Positions 1-10,838 of a DNA stretch of 64,000 nucleotides are shown here, in pieces. A program made the position numbers and the translations under genes. Each line of letters starts with the position of its first letter. The first letter of the stretch is position 1. The notes beneath the pieces are model-generated. The model was not told where the DNA came from. It made no database searches and saw nothing but the letters and a program-made list of their open reading frames with translations. Origin of the DNA: Archangium violaceum Cb vi76 (GTDB lineage: Bacteria; Myxococcota; Myxococcia; Myxococcales; Myxococcaceae); assembly GCF_000733295.1 (NCBI RefSeq), contig NZ_JPMI01000154.1:1-64000 (forward strand), in the 5' to 3' direction.

Positions 1-2
1 TG

Positions 3-644
3 TCCTTCTGGGGGGCCAACGCGGTGAAGATCGCCGCGGGAGGGTGGTTCCCGCTCACCATGGCGCTGTGCGTGTTCACGCTGATGACGACGTGGAAGAA
101 GGGGAGGGACATCCTGGCCAGCCGGCTGCGGGGCAGCAGCCTCCCGTTGAAGCAGTTGCTGGACAGCTTCGGGGACCATCCGCCGGTGCGGGTGCCTGGG
201 ACGGCCATCTTCATGACGGGCAATCCGGAGGGCACGCCGCCGGCGCTGCTGCACAACCTCAAGCACAACAAGGTGCTGCACGAGCAGGTGATGCTGCTGA
301 CCATCGCGTCGGAGGAGGTGCCGCACGTGCCGCCGGAGGACCGGGTGGAGGTCATCAAGCTGGAGGAGGGCTTCGTGCGGGTGATTGCCCGGTACGGCTT
401 CATGGAGAACCCGAGCATTCCGGACATCCTGAAGCGGGGGAGGGAGAAGGGGCTGCAGTTCAACCTGATGGGGACGTCGTTCTTCCTGGGCCGGGAGACG
501 TTGATCCCGAGCAAGAAGCGGGGGATGGCGATGTGGAGGGAGGCGTTGTTCTCGTGGATGTCGCGCAACGCGAGGAGCGCGACGGCGTACTTCCGGATTC
601 CGCCCAACCGGGTGGTGGAGCTGGGCGCCCAGGTGGAGCTGTAG
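3..644 (+). CDS. kup: Kup-family potassium uptake protein, C-terminal part (5' end outside window)
   Basis: This is the last 213 residues of a low-affinity K+/H+ symporter of the inner membrane; the frame is open to the window edge, so the gene starts upstream. A GGWFPL motif sits in the last membrane segment, followed by the TWKKGRDIL linker. The cytoplasmic C-terminal domain ends in SFFLGRETL, a MxMWREALFSWMSRNA stretch and RVVELGAQVEL, which are the usual closing signatures of Kup proteins (about 630 residues in full). The first GTG seen in frame (24) is internal to the conserved domain and is not a start. A REP-like palindrome follows a few bases after the stop. Confidence 0.93.
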   Translation, partial: SFWGANAVKIAAGGWFPLTMALCVFTLMTTWKKGRDILASRLRGSSLPLKQLLDSFGDHPPVRVPGTAIFMTGNPEGTPPALLHNLKHNKVLHEQVMLLTIASEEVPHVPPEDRVEVIKLEEGFVRVIARYGFMENPSIPDILKRGREKGLQFNLMGTSFFLGRETLIPSKKRGMAMWREALFSWMSRNARSATAYFRIPPNRVVELGAQVEL

Positions 645-651
645 CCACGCT

Positions 652-692
652 CTCCTCTCTCTCCCTCTGGGAGAGGGTCGGGGTGAGGGTCA
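652..692 (+). repeat. REP-like palindromic intergenic repeat, copy 1
   Basis: A hairpin of CCCTCT and GGGAGAGGG arms is followed by the tail GGGGTGAGGGT. It lies a few bases after the kup stop in the kup-methyltransferase convergent gap. The same core recurs at 10090, 24572, 33955, 35881, 48887 and 48986. It could act as a transcript-end structure or as a REP/BIME-type element. Confidence 0.75.
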
Positions 693-741
693 GGCCCCCG
701 GGTTGAGCCCGTGCGAGAGGACCCGTGCCCCCAAACCGTGC

Positions 742-1593
742 TCACCCCGGCTTGCGGAAGGACAGTCCGAACATGAGGGGCAGCTCGGGGACGCCCTCGG
801 GGAGCAGGAAGCGGTGGCCTGGGGCCTGGCGCATGCCCTCGATCAGCTGGCAGCCGTTGGCGTAGCAGTACTCCTCGAGCCGCTCGAGCAGGAGCCCGTG
901 GCGCAGGAGGGGATTGATGACGTCCCCGAGCCCCCACTGGAAACCGTGGCTGGGGTGGGGATTCTTGAAGTCCTGTACGCCCTCCTCGTAGCCCCAGTGC
1001 ACGAGTCCCTCGCCGGACTTCGCGACATAGTCCCCCACGCCGACGGCCTCGGGGACGTGGTGGCCGCCGCCGTAGGGGAAGGCGAGGCGGAGCTTCTCGT
1101 CGAACATCCAGAGGACGGGATGGAAATCGACGTAGACGAAGCGGCCGCCGGGCTCGAGGACGCGGGAGATGCCCGCGGCCCAGGGGTTCAGGTCGGACAG
1201 CCAGCCAATGACGCCGTAGGAGCAGAAGACGAAATCGAAGCGGGCGGGGGGGGAGGAGGCGAGCCAGTCGTAGACGTCGGAGCGCTCGAAGGTGCCGGGG
1301 ATGCCGGAGTTGGCGGAGAGGGAGCGGGCGAAGTCGATGGCCTCGTCGCTGATGTCCACGCCGGTGACGGTGGCTCCGCGGGCGGCGAGGCTGAGGGTGT
1401 CCTGTCCGGAGTTGCACTGGAGGTGGAGGAGCGAGCGGCCGTGCAGCTCGCCGAGCAGCTCGAGCTCCTCGGGGAAGAGGGTGGAGCCGCCCTCGCGGAG
1501 GAAGCGGGCCTGGTCACCCTTGTGGCTGTTGTGGGCACGGGTGGCGGCGTTCCAGGAGAGGCGGTTGGCCTCGTGCAGGTCCTTCTTCAGCAT
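742..1593 (-). CDS. Class I SAM-dependent methyltransferase
   Basis: A 283-residue protein with a Rossmann-type methyltransferase fold. Motif I reads LHLQCNSGQDTLSLAARGA (about residues 57-75), followed by the acidic loop VTGVDIS and, further on, FVFCSYGVIGWL and a YVDFHP strand. In this family SAM binds at motif I and the acidic residue of VDIS contacts the ribose. The substrate cannot be read from the sequence. The ATG at 1593 is preceded by a GGAGA-like ribosome site. The gene is convergent with kup and divergent from the Septu pair, with about 150 bases between. There is no signal peptide or membrane segment, so it should be cytosolic. Confidence 0.85.
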   Translation of the reverse strand: MLKKDLHEANRLSWNAATRAHNSHKGDQARFLREGGSTLFPEELELLGELHGRSLLHLQCNSGQDTLSLAARGATVTGVDISDEAIDFARSLSANSGIPGTFERSDVYDWLASSPPARFDFVFCSYGVIGWLSDLNPWAAGISRVLEPGGRFVYVDFHPVLWMFDEKLRLAFPYGGGHHVPEAVGVGDYVAKSGEGLVHWGYEEGVQDFKNPHPSHGFQWGLGDVINPLLRHGLLLERLEEYCYANGCQLIEGMRQAPGHRFLLPEGVPELPLMFGLSFRKPG

Positions 1594-1745
1594 GGGAGCG
1601 TCTCCGGTTGGAGGGGCGAGATTACGCCGGGAGACGCGGGAGCGCGCGGCGGGCTGACAGGGAGGTGCGAGGAGGCGGGGGACGGGGTATGGAGGGAGCC
1701 AGCCTCCTGTAGTCCGCGAGGCACGTGGGAGCGAGGTCGGACGCC

Positions 1746-3113
1746 ATGTACATCAGCAAGATCCACCTGGAGAACATCCGGAACTTTCGCTCCGGGTTAC
1801 AGACCGTGGATCTGGATCTGCGCAGGCCGGATGGACGCTTCGCGGGCTGGACTGTCCTCGCGGGGCGTAACGGGACTGGGAAGTCCACCTTTCTGAAGGC
1901 GATTGCACTCGTCATCGCGGGCCCAGAGAGTGCTCGTGTTTTACAGCAGAGTTTCCGTGGGTGGATTCACGCGGGGCAGGATCGTGGAACTGCCGCCACC
2001 GAGCTTGTTTTCGATGAGCGGTTCGACAAGCCCAAAGCAGATGCCTCTCTTGTGGCAGGTTCTTTTTGGAATGCGTTGGGATGGGGGAAGGATGACCCCT
2101 CCGCCCTGGAGCCGGTGCTCGCAGGCACCTCATCCCTGGATGAAGTGCTCCTTGCCCATGGCGATGGCCGGTCGCATGAAGGTGACCCGGATGGACCCTG
2201 GGCCAACAATCCAAAGGGGTGGTTCATTGCCGGATATGGACCTCACCGGCGGCTGACAGGGCATGCGCTCGATGCGCAACGCTTGATGAGTGGGCCTTCT
2301 CAAATCGCTCGGCTCGTCAGTCTCTTCCGTGAAGATGCATCGTTGGTCGGAAGCGTTCAGTGGCTCAGGGAACTGCATCTCCGACGCTTGGAGAAGAGGG
2401 AAGGGGCGGGGGAACTCCTTGATGGGGTTCTGAGTCTGCTCAACGATCGCTTGTTGCCGGATGGTGTTCGGATCGACAAGGTTGATTCCGATGGGCTTTG
2501 GGTCACTCAGGGTGGGGTGTCACTGCCCTTGTGGGATATGAGTGATGGTTACCGGACGGTGACCGCGCTCATCCTGGATCTCGCCTACCAACTCCATACT
2601 GCCTACCAGGAGTTCAAACTGGTCCAACAGGATGGCACATGGGTCGTGCCTTATCCTGGTGTCGTGCTGATCGATGAGGTCGAACTGCACCTGCACCTCT
2701 CCTGGCAACGACGTATCGGTTTTTGGCTCAAGGAGCATTTTCCGAACATTCAGTTCATCGTCACCACGCATAGTCCGTTCGTCTGCCAGGCTGCGGACCC
2801 GAAGGGACTCATCCGGCTTCCAGCCCCAGGCGAAGATAGGACCGCGGAGCACGTTTCCGACGAGCTGTACAAGACGGTGGTCAACGGCACCGTGGATGAA
2901 GCTGCGCTGACTGAGTTGTTCGGTCTGGATCACGTCCATTCCGACCAGTCGGAAGCCCTCCGCGAGCAAGTGGCGCGATTGGAAGCGCGCATCCTCAGGG
3001 GGGAGGCCACTCCCGAGGAGCGCGGGCAGCTGGACCAACTTGCCTCGCAACTTCCGGATACGGCGAGCACGCTCATGGAGAGGGCGCTGCGGAAATACGG
3101 GCTCGACAAATGA
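1746..3113 (+). CDS. ptuA: PtuA-like AAA ATPase of a Septu anti-phage system
   Basis: A 455-residue SMC/RecF-like ATPase. MYISKIHLENIRNF at the N-terminus is typical of AAA_21-type ATPases. The Walker A is AGRNGTGKST (residues 39-48), the Walker B is VVLIDE (306-311), and the H-loop TTHSPF is near 340. The ATG at 1746 is preferred to an in-frame GTG at 1725 because the conserved fold begins there. The stop overlaps the next start by four bases (ATGA), so the two genes are translationally coupled. An HNH partner of PtuB type directly downstream is the Septu arrangement, in which PtuA senses phage and controls the PtuB nuclease. Base composition is visibly less G+C-rich than the neighbours, suggesting horizontal gain. 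Family assignment is good; function here is inferred. Confidence 0.83.
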   Translation: MYISKIHLENIRNFRSGLQTVDLDLRRPDGRFAGWTVLAGRNGTGKSTFLKAIALVIAGPESARVLQQSFRGWIHAGQDRGTAATELVFDERFDKPKADASLVAGSFWNALGWGKDDPSALEPVLAGTSSLDEVLLAHGDGRSHEGDPDGPWANNPKGWFIAGYGPHRRLTGHALDAQRLMSGPSQIARLVSLFREDASLVGSVQWLRELHLRRLEKREGAGELLDGVLSLLNDRLLPDGVRIDKVDSDGLWVTQGGVSLPLWDMSDGYRTVTALILDLAYQLHTAYQEFKLVQQDGTWVVPYPGVVLIDEVELHLHLSWQRRIGFWLKEHFPNIQFIVTTHSPFVCQAADPKGLIRLPAPGEDRTAEHVSDELYKTVVNGTVDEAALTELFGLDHVHSDQSEALREQVARLEARILRGEATPEERGQLDQLASQLPDTASTLMERALRKYGLDK

Positions 3114-3835
3114 GGAGACTGCGTCGAGAACGGCTCAGCGAGGCAACGCAAACGGTCCTCCAGGATAGGACACGAAGGATTTTGGCTTCTGCTGATCCGA
3201 GCGCGGAGATGTATAAGCTGTGGGAGGCGCGGAACAATCAAGCATTCGACGAGATCCGCTCCACGCTGCGATCTATGGCCTCGGGATTGGAGCGCTGCAT
3301 GTATTGCGAGGACAGCGCGGGCACAGATATCGAGCACTTCTGGCCCAAGTCCCTCTATCCCGAACGGGCGTTCTCCTGGGACAACTACCTGCTGGCGTGC
3401 AGTGGATGTAACAGCAACTACAAGCGCGAACAGTTTCCTTTGGATGAGGCAGGCCAGCCGTTGCTCATCGAGCCCACCTCCGAAGATCCTCGAGACCACT
3501 TGGTCTTGACCAGCAAGACTGGGAAGTTCGAGGCGAGAACACCGAAGGGCCAGAAGAGCATTGAGGTTTTCGGGTTGTTTCGCGACGCACTGGAGAAAGG
3601 CCGAAGGTCGGCTTGGCGCATCATCTCTTTGCTGTTGCTGCACTACGGCGATGCTTGCTCGCGCAGCGACTGGCGGACAGCGATCTCCATCCAGCAGGAC
3701 CTTTGTCAGTACCCCTTTGCTGGGGTCTTCGTCTGGCTCATCGACACCGCTGCGCGTCCTGATGCGGCCATGTTCATCGACGAACGATGCCTCGCGGTGC
3801 TCGACAAGTACCCCGACATCAAGGACTGGCTCTGA
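3110..3835 (+). CDS. ptuB: PtuB-like HNH endonuclease of a Septu system
   Basis: A 241-residue nuclease of the TIGR02646/PtuB type. It has a zinc-binding pair CMYC (C63, C66), the catalytic box DIEHFWPK (residues 73-80, with H76 as the putative general base), and a second zinc pair CSGC (C97, C100) followed by NSNYK (101-105). This is the expected HNH layout. The start codon overlaps the ptuA stop. In known Septu systems PtuB cuts DNA or RNA once released by PtuA. All expected zinc and histidine residues are present, so it looks intact. About 250 bases to the next gene hold no feature I can name. Confidence 0.83.
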   Translation: MRRLRRERLSEATQTVLQDRTRRILASADPSAEMYKLWEARNNQAFDEIRSTLRSMASGLERCMYCEDSAGTDIEHFWPKSLYPERAFSWDNYLLACSGCNSNYKREQFPLDEAGQPLLIEPTSEDPRDHLVLTSKTGKFEARTPKGQKSIEVFGLFRDALEKGRRSAWRIISLLLLHYGDACSRSDWRTAISIQQDLCQYPFAGVFVWLIDTAARPDAAMFIDERCLAVLDKYPDIKDWL

Positions 3836-4088
3836 GCTCGGCTGCTCGCTCCGTGCCGTGACTCGGATTGTCCACACGTGAGAAACGTTCGCACCTGACA
3901 ATGCCACGGCCCCACGGGGAGGGGTGGATGTCCGTGGTGAACGGGAGCGCGGAGGTGTCCGTCACGGAGCGGACGTCGGGGGCGTGCTCGCTGGACATTG
4001 CACCGCGAGCACGCTCCTCGCGCGGGGCACGCCGTCACTACTGATTTGCCCAGCGTGGGTGCCGCATTGCCCTCGCTGGGGAATCTTC

Positions 4089-6284
4089 ATGCACGATACG
4101 TGTCCGCCTGCTCGCTCGCCTGGCGTCTTCTCTGGCCTCGGTCTCTCGCTCCTGACGCTCGTCGGTCTCGTGTCCGGCTGCGGTGGCTACTCCGTGGAGT
4201 GGGATTCGGACTCCCTGACCGAGTCCGCGCCGCCCGTGGTGGAGACCCCGCGGGCGCCTCCCGGGATTCCCACCTCGCACGAGCCCCCACCGGGAGTCCC
4301 CACCGGCTCGCGGGGCGGCTTCGTCATCGTGACGGGCGATGACGCCGATGACCTGTGGCACTGCGAGGGCAGCCGCTGCGGTGGCCTCTATCCCTCGCTC
4401 TTCAAGGCCGCGCTCTCCAAGTCGCGCTCGGGTGGCAGGGGCATCCTCGCCATTGGCGTCAACGGCGGGCAGGCGCGGGACTCCTTCAACAGCTGGAACA
4501 GCCCCACCCACGGTGGCCCCAACGCGAGCGTCACCCACGTGCTCTCGGCCGGGGAGATTGCCCGGGTGGACTTCAACCGGTACGCCCTCGTCTACCTGCC
4601 CTCGTCGGAGCGGCACACGATCGGTGGCCTCACGGACCAGCAGATCTCCGCGCTCAACGCGCGCCAGCCGGACCTCGCGCGCTTCGTCAACGAGCGGGGG
4701 GGCTCGCTCATCGCGCTCACCCAGGCCGAGGTCCCCGGGGGCTGGGGATTCCTCCCCATGCCGCTGCGGACCCATGACATCCCCTTCGATGTCGCCGAGC
4801 CCACGCCGGCCCTGCGGGAGTTCTCGCCCTCGCTCACCGCCTTCGAGCTCAGCCACAAGTCCTTCCACAACGTCTTCACGGGGCCGAGCGGCTTCTCGGG
4901 TCTGCGCGTGCTCGCCTACAACGACGAGGCCCTCAACCCGTATACGGGCGCGCCCGTGATGCTCGGAGGCTCCTCCGTCATCCTCACCGCCGAGGACTGT
5001 GCCGACGGGCATGACAACGATGGAGATGGAGCGGTGGACGGCCAGGACACGGACTGCCACGTGTGTGGCAATGGCACCGTGGACCCCGGCGAGGCGTGTG
5101 ATGACGGCAACGTGAGGGACGGGGATGGCTGTGGCGCCACGTGCCAGAAGGAGAACCGCGCGCCCGAGGTGACTTGCCGCGATGTCTCGGTGTGCACCGA
5201 CGCGGGCGTGTGCGTGGCCAACGTGCCCGCCAGCGTGGCCACCGCCACGGACCTGGATGGGGATGCCGTGTCGTGGGACCTGCACCCGCGGGGCCCGTAT
5301 TCCCCGGGGACGCATGGTGTCTGCGTCACCGCCTCGGATGGGCAGGCGCAGGACTCGTGCTGGTCCCAGGTGACGGTGCGCGACTGCGAGGCCCCCGCGC
5401 TCGTCTGCCCCGCGGACTTCCGCGTGGAGTGCTCCGGCCAGGGCGGGGCCGTCGTCTCGCCGCCTCCCGCCACCGCCACGGACAACTGTGGCTCGGCCTC
5501 CGTGACGCAGCCGGTGGCCCGCGCGCTGCCGCTGGGCTCGCACACGCTCGAGTACTCGGCGGTGGATGCGTCCGGCAATACCGCCACCTGCGCTCCCACG
5601 GTGACGGTGGTGGACACGCTCTCGCCCTACCTCGTGTGCCCCGAGCGCATCGTCGCCGAGTGCACCGGCCGCAACTCCGCCTACGTGGTGCCCGGCGTGG
5701 CCACCGCCGTCGATGCCTGCACTCCCGCCCAGGTCTCCGGCCCGGGGGCGGACTGGTATCCGCTCGGCTCCAACGCCGTGCGCTATACCGCCCGGGATGG
5801 CTCGGGCAACGAGTCCTCGTGCACCTCGGCCATCGACGTGGTGGACCAGACGCCTCCCGTGGTCACCCTGTCTCCGCCCGCGCCGCTGTGGCCCGTGGAT
5901 CAGCAGTACCGCACCGTCCGCCTCGAGGACTGCATCGTCGTGCATGACGAGTGCGGCGGCGGGCTCACGCAGACGGGGGCCTCGGCCTCCATCTCCTGCG
6001 TCTCCTCCGACGAGCCGCGCACTGGCACCGAGCCGGATGTCGTCTTCGTGGACGCCACCACCGTGAAGGTCCGCGTGGACCGCGCGGCGAGCGGGAATGG
6101 CCGCGTGTACTCGCTCCACTTCGAGGTGCGTGACACGGCGGGCAATCTCACCCGCGGCATCTGCCCCGTGGGCGTGCCCCTGGAGCGCGGCGGTGCTCCC
6201 GTGGTCGACAGCGGCGAGGTCTGGCGCTCCTGCCGCACGGCGGGCGAGGGGCTCGCCTGGAAGCCGATTCCGGTGGCCGAGTAG
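4089..6284 (+). CDS. Large lipoprotein: GATase-like domain, Myxococcus Cys-rich repeat, HYR repeats
   Basis: A 731-residue surface lipoprotein. The signal peptide ends in the lipobox LVSGC (C31). An N-terminal domain at about residues 75-300 ([10 protein letters not shown]..., [10 protein letters not shown]..., [13 protein letters not shown]) looks like a glutamine-amidotransferase-type fold without an obvious catalytic Cys. A Myxococcus disulphide repeat follows ([16 protein letters not shown], about 325-352). Then come two or three HYR-type Ig-like modules ([10 protein letters not shown]..., TDNCGS..., [12 protein letters not shown]; about 436-600) and a related C-terminal module. Such proteins are probably outer-membrane anchored and adhesive or receptor-like; the role is unknown. 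The ATG at 4089 is chosen because it gives a proper signal peptide; the in-frame region upstream is not signal-like. Confidence 0.82.
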   Translation: MHDTCPPARSPGVFSGLGLSLLTLVGLVSGCGGYSVEWDSDSLTESAPPVVETPRAPPGIPTSHEPPPGVPTGSRGGFVIVTGDDADDLWHCEGSRCGGLYPSLFKAALSKSRSGGRGILAIGVNGGQARDSFNSWNSPTHGGPNASVTHVLSAGEIARVDFNRYALVYLPSSERHTIGGLTDQQISALNARQPDLARFVNERGGSLIALTQAEVPGGWGFLPMPLRTHDIPFDVAEPTPALREFSPSLTAFELSHKSFHNVFTGPSGFSGLRVLAYNDEALNPYTGAPVMLGGSSVILTAEDCADGHDNDGDGAVDGQDTDCHVCGNGTVDPGEACDDGNVRDGDGCGATCQKENRAPEVTCRDVSVCTDAGVCVANVPASVATATDLDGDAVSWDLHPRGPYSPGTHGVCVTASDGQAQDSCWSQVTVRDCEAPALVCPADFRVECSGQGGAVVSPPPATATDNCGSASVTQPVARALPLGSHTLEYSAVDASGNTATCAPTVTVVDTLSPYLVCPERIVAECTGRNSAYVVPGVATAVDACTPAQVSGPGADWYPLGSNAVRYTARDGSGNESSCTSAIDVVDQTPPVVTLSPPAPLWPVDQQYRTVRLEDCIVVHDECGGGLTQTGASASISCVSSDEPRTGTEPDVVFVDATTVKVRVDRAASGNGRVYSLHFEVRDTAGNLTRGICPVGVPLERGGAPVVDSGEVWRSCRTAGEGLAWKPIPVAE

Positions 6285-6288
6285 GGAA

Positions 6289-6309
6289 CCCTCTCCCGGG
6301 AGAGAGGGG
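6289..6309. terminator. Perfect palindrome between convergent genes, probable bidirectional terminator
   Basis: CTCTCCC and GGGAGAG (6291-6304) are perfectly self-complementary without a loop. They sit in the 32-base gap between the HYR lipoprotein stop and the metallophosphoesterase stop. There is no U tract. It resembles a truncated REP copy. Confidence 0.45.
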
Positions 6310-6316
6310 CGGTGGG

Positions 6317-7051
6317 CTACTCGTCGAGCAGCATCGGCGAGAAGCCCGCCGCGTCACACGAGGCCAGCACGTAGCGGATGCCGGCCCGCTCTCCGGTGAA
6401 GCCCGCCGGGATGCCTCCCGCGTGCAGGTGCCCGTACACGCACACCTTCGGCTTGAAGGCCTCGATGGGGCCCAGGAACGCCGTCGTCTTCTCGTTGGCG
6501 TACAGCGGCGGGAAGTGCACCGCCACCACCCGCGTCAGCGGCTCGGCGCTCTCCTTCTCCTTCTTCTCCGCGTCCGCGATGGACGTCGCCAGCCGCCGCG
6601 TCTCCCGCTCCACGTACCCCGCGTCCCCCGACTCGTCCCCCATCTCCCCGCCCGGCATCGGTGGGGCCTCGGGCGCCGTCCACAGCCGCGTGCCGGCGAT
6701 CACCCACCGCCCGATGACCACCGCGCTGTTCTGCAGGAAGCCCTCCAGCGTCTTGTACGGCTCCAGCAGCTTGCGCAGCTTCGACGCCGAGTCTCCCCAC
6801 CAGTAGTCGTGGTTGCCGCGCACCAGCACCTTGCGCCCCGGCCGCTCGTCCAGCCACTTCAGGTCGTCCAGCACCTCCGTGGGCCGCGTCGCCCACGAGA
6901 TGTCGCCCACCACCAGCACCACGTCCTCGGGCCGTACCTTCTCGTCCCAGGCGCGTTGCAGTGGCAGCGGATGCTCCGTCCACCCGAAGCGGTGCATGTC
7001 CTTGTTGCGCGTGGACGGCAGATGGGTGTCCCCGATGGCGAAGAGACGCAT
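6317..7051 (-). CDS. Calcineurin-like metallophosphoesterase
   Basis: A 244-residue cytosolic phosphohydrolase. All dimetal motifs are present: GDTH (D8, H10), GDISW (D50), GNHDYWW (N80, H81), HFPPLY and GHLHAGG near the C-terminus. The GNHDYWW and SW signatures match a group of predicted phosphohydrolases of about 230-250 residues whose substrates are unknown. The gene starts 215 bases from the divergent amidase lipoprotein gene and converges on the HYR lipoprotein gene. No membrane segment is seen. Confidence 0.88.
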   Translation of the reverse strand: MRLFAIGDTHLPSTRNKDMHRFGWTEHPLPLQRAWDEKVRPEDVVLVVGDISWATRPTEVLDDLKWLDERPGRKVLVRGNHDYWWGDSASKLRKLLEPYKTLEGFLQNSAVVIGRWVIAGTRLWTAPEAPPMPGGEMGDESGDAGYVERETRRLATSIADAEKKEKESAEPLTRVVAVHFPPLYANEKTTAFLGPIEAFKPKVCVYGHLHAGGIPAGFTGERAGIRYVLASCDAAGFSPMLLDE

Positions 7052-7196
7052 GCCCTTCTCCTAACCCAGCCCGCCTCCCGCGTCGCCCCTCCTGTCGCTC
7101 CGCGCCCGTCTGCTCCCCTGGCGCCCGGAGGCCAACCGCTCAACCTACCTGGGATACTTGGGACATCAAGTGGATTCCTGGAAAAACGTGCTTCCC

Positions 7197-7225
7197 TTGG
7201 GCTTTGAGAAAGTGCATCTTATCGT
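7197..7225 (+). promoter_or_regulatory. Possible sigma-70-type promoter for the amidase lipoprotein gene
   Basis: TTGGGC (7197-7202) and TATCGT (7220-7225) are separated by 17 bases and lie about 40 bases before the chosen start at 7266. The match to consensus is partial, but the position fits, with a short leader containing AAGGAG. Confidence 0.3.
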
Positions 7226-7265
7226 GCCAGTCCCCCCAGCCTCGTTTTTTCAAGGAGTGCTGTAC

Positions 7266-8876
<1,611 letters not shown>

Positions 8877-8889
8877 AAGTCGGGTCGTG

Positions 8890-10041
8890 ATGACTCGGGA
8901 CTTCGCGAAACAGGTGGGGTGGGGTGGAGCGGCGCGGCGGTTGGCGGTGCTCGCCCTGCTCGGGGCTGGATGCAAGGCGGGCTCGTGTGGCTCGGGCGCA
9001 TCCGGCTCCGGGCCCCTCTCCGAGCAGGAGCGGAAGGGGCTGCCGGGAGTGATTGCCTTCGTGTCGGAGCGAGCGCCCCAGAAGGATGTCTGGCTGGTGC
9101 GGCCCGCCACGGGTGAGCAGACGCAGCTGACGCGAGGTCCCGAGGATGAGTATCCCGGCGCGCCGTCTCCGGATGGCGCGTCGTTGGTGGTGGTGGCGGC
9201 GGCGGAGGTGCAGGGGATTCACGTGGAGCAGCTGAGGCTGGCGCCGTTGGACGGTGGAGCGGTGGTGATGTTGGCGCCGCCGCGGGGCCGTGCGCGCAAC
9301 CCGAGCTGGGCGCCGGACGGCAGCTGGTTCGTGGCCGAGTCGGACGCGGAGAGCTTCAGCGACGTGGTGAAGCAGGCGCCGCGCGAGAACGCGGAGGTGA
9401 CGCGGCTGACGCAGGCGCCGGAGGGCAACTTCGAGCCGAGCGTGTCACCGGACGGGACGCAGGTGGCGTTCGTGTCGAGCCGGACGGGAGATCCGGAAAT
9501 CTACGTGATGAAGGCGGACGGGACGGACGTGCGGCGGTTGACGTCGTTCCACAAGGAGGACATGGCGCCGAAGTGGAGCCCGGACGGGAAGTGGATTTCG
9601 TTCCTGAGTGACCGGGAGGGGCGGGTGAGGGTGTTCGTGGTGAAGCCGGACGGGACGGGCTTGAGGGCGGTGTCGGGGAGCCAGCAGACGGGGGAGGAGC
9701 GGGAGCCGGTGTGGAGTCCGGACGGGAAGAAGCTGGCGTTCGTGGGGAGGGCGAAGGACCAGAAGTCGCGCATCTGGGTGGCGGACATGGGGGGAGGGGA
9801 GCCGGTGGCGCTGACGGATGGGAAGAGCACGGATGACCAGCCGGAGTGGAGTCCGGATGGGAAGTACCTGGCGTTCGCGTCGGAGCGCACGGGAGACGTG
9901 GAGTTGTTCCTGATGAGGGCGAACGGGAGCGGCCAGACGCAGTTGACGAGCACGAAGGGCGCGGACTGGCTGCCGCGCTGGTTCGTGCCGAAGACGCTTC
10001 CGCCCGCGGGGCAGGGAACTGGGCGGGCCGAGGGCACCTGA
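8890..10041 (+). CDS. TolB-like WD40/PD40 beta-propeller lipoprotein
   Basis: A 383-residue lipoprotein (lipobox LLGAGC near residue 26) built of about six PD40 propeller blades, each with the core (A/S)W(S/A)PDG followed by an aromatic strand: APSPDGA, SWAPDGSW, SVSPDGTQ, KWSPDGKW, VWSPDGKK and EWSPDGKY. TolB-type propellers usually mediate protein contacts in the envelope. It lacks the TolB N-terminal domain, so it is not TolB itself. It starts 13 bases after the amidase stop, so co-transcription is likely. A GTG directly before the ATG (8887) is an equal alternative start. Confidence 0.85.
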   Translation: MTRDFAKQVGWGGAARRLAVLALLGAGCKAGSCGSGASGSGPLSEQERKGLPGVIAFVSERAPQKDVWLVRPATGEQTQLTRGPEDEYPGAPSPDGASLVVVAAAEVQGIHVEQLRLAPLDGGAVVMLAPPRGRARNPSWAPDGSWFVAESDAESFSDVVKQAPRENAEVTRLTQAPEGNFEPSVSPDGTQVAFVSSRTGDPEIYVMKADGTDVRRLTSFHKEDMAPKWSPDGKWISFLSDREGRVRVFVVKPDGTGLRAVSGSQQTGEEREPVWSPDGKKLAFVGRAKDQKSRIWVADMGGGEPVALTDGKSTDDQPEWSPDGKYLAFASERTGDVELFLMRANGSGQTQLTSTKGADWLPRWFVPKTLPPAGQGTGRAEGT

Positions 10042-10089
10042 GCCCGGGCCGCGCCGCACCCGCACCATCACCCCAGCTTCCCCCCATAT

Positions 10090-10127
10090 CCCCTCTCCCC
10101 TCGGGAGAGGGACGGGGTGAGGGTATC
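10090..10127 (+). repeat. REP-like palindromic intergenic repeat, copy 2
   Basis: CCCCTCTCCCC, a short loop, GGGAGAGGG, then GGGGTGAGGGTATC, about 50 bases after the propeller lipoprotein stop. It is nearly identical to the copy at 48986-49023 read on the minus strand. The rest of this 275-base gap (10042-10316) holds a short inverted repeat CCTGAC/GTCAGG at 10231-10249 and a TATACT box at 10258 that might serve the next operon. Confidence 0.75.
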
Positions 10128-10316
10128 GGTCCCCCGGGTTCCCACCTGGGAGAAGACCCCCGGGTCCTGAGCTCCGTCCGTGGAGTTCCCCGGGGGCACC
10201 TTGCCATTCCCGAGAGCGGAGCGCAGACTGCCTGACCTGAGACGTCAGGGGCCTCCGCTATACTGAGCAGGTTCAGTGAGGGGCAGGCCAGGGGGCCTGT
10301 CCTGGAGGGGAGGCGC

Positions 10317-10838
10317 GTGGGGATGGGACGAGGGAAGGCGGCCCTGAGGAGGGAGTACGAGGCGCTGAAGAAGGGCGGGATGGAGGCACAGGAGCGGGGC
10401 CGAAGGCTCGAAGGACTCGTGTACGAGTTGCTCGAGTCCGAGTCCTTGCATCCGCGGCGCAACACCCGGCCACCCGGGGAGGAGATCGACCTGTCCTTCA
10501 CGGATGGATACCGGCACTTCCTGTTGGAGGCCCGGTGGAGGTCGCGGGTGTCGGTGGGGGATGTGTTCGCCTTTCGGGGAAAGCTCGAGGGCAAGCTGGC
10601 GGGGACGCTCGGTGTGTTCCTCTACCTCGGAGCGGAGTTCAGCAAGGGGGCCATCCAGGCGATGACCTGGGGCAAGGGCATCAACACGTTGCTGTTCAGC
10701 GAGCATGACCTCGATGACGCCTTGTCCCCCGAGCATTCATTCCGCGAGGTGCTCGAACTGAAGCTCCGGTACGCGGTGAGTTACGGACAGTGCCACGCGA
10801 CCTATAGGTCAATCAGGGACCTCTGGAGGAAGTCATGA
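10317..10838 (+). CDS. Putative PD-(D/E)XK (Mrr-like) restriction-endonuclease-fold protein
   Basis: A 173-residue protein of unassigned function. After a basic helical start, residues 28-90 read as a Mrr/restriction-endonuclease core: an E-rich helix (RLEGLVYELLES), then EEIDLSF (D58), a strand HFLLEARW with E71 and R73 in the D...E-x-K positions (Lys replaced by Arg), and a helix VSVGDVFAFRGKLEGK. LGVFLYLGAEFS follows. This pattern is known from predicted restriction endonucleases using EAKW/EARW. The GTG at 10317 follows GGAGG; ATG 10323 is an alternative. Its stop overlaps the next gene by four bases. The nuclease call is inference from motif spacing. Confidence 0.6.
   Translation: MGMGRGKAALRREYEALKKGGMEAQERGRRLEGLVYELLESESLHPRRNTRPPGEEIDLSFTDGYRHFLLEARWRSRVSVGDVFAFRGKLEGKLAGTLGVFLYLGAEFSKGAIQAMTWGKGINTLLFSEHDLDDALSPEHSFREVLELKLRYAVSYGQCHATYRSIRDLWRKS

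Noticed and set aside
3924-4088. In-frame extension upstream of the HYR lipoprotein start
   Set aside because: It would place the signal peptide about 55 residues inside the protein and shows no conserved or signal-like sequence.
10231-10263. CCTGAC/GTCAGG inverted repeat and TATACT box as a definite operator-promoter of the nuclease/Toprim operon
   Set aside because: No -35 box at 16-18 bases upstream; mentioned only as a possibility.
9356-10594. Minus-strand frame opposite the propeller and nuclease genes
   Set aside because: Pro/Ser/Arg-rich shadow frame that crosses an intergenic REP repeat; no start context or domain.
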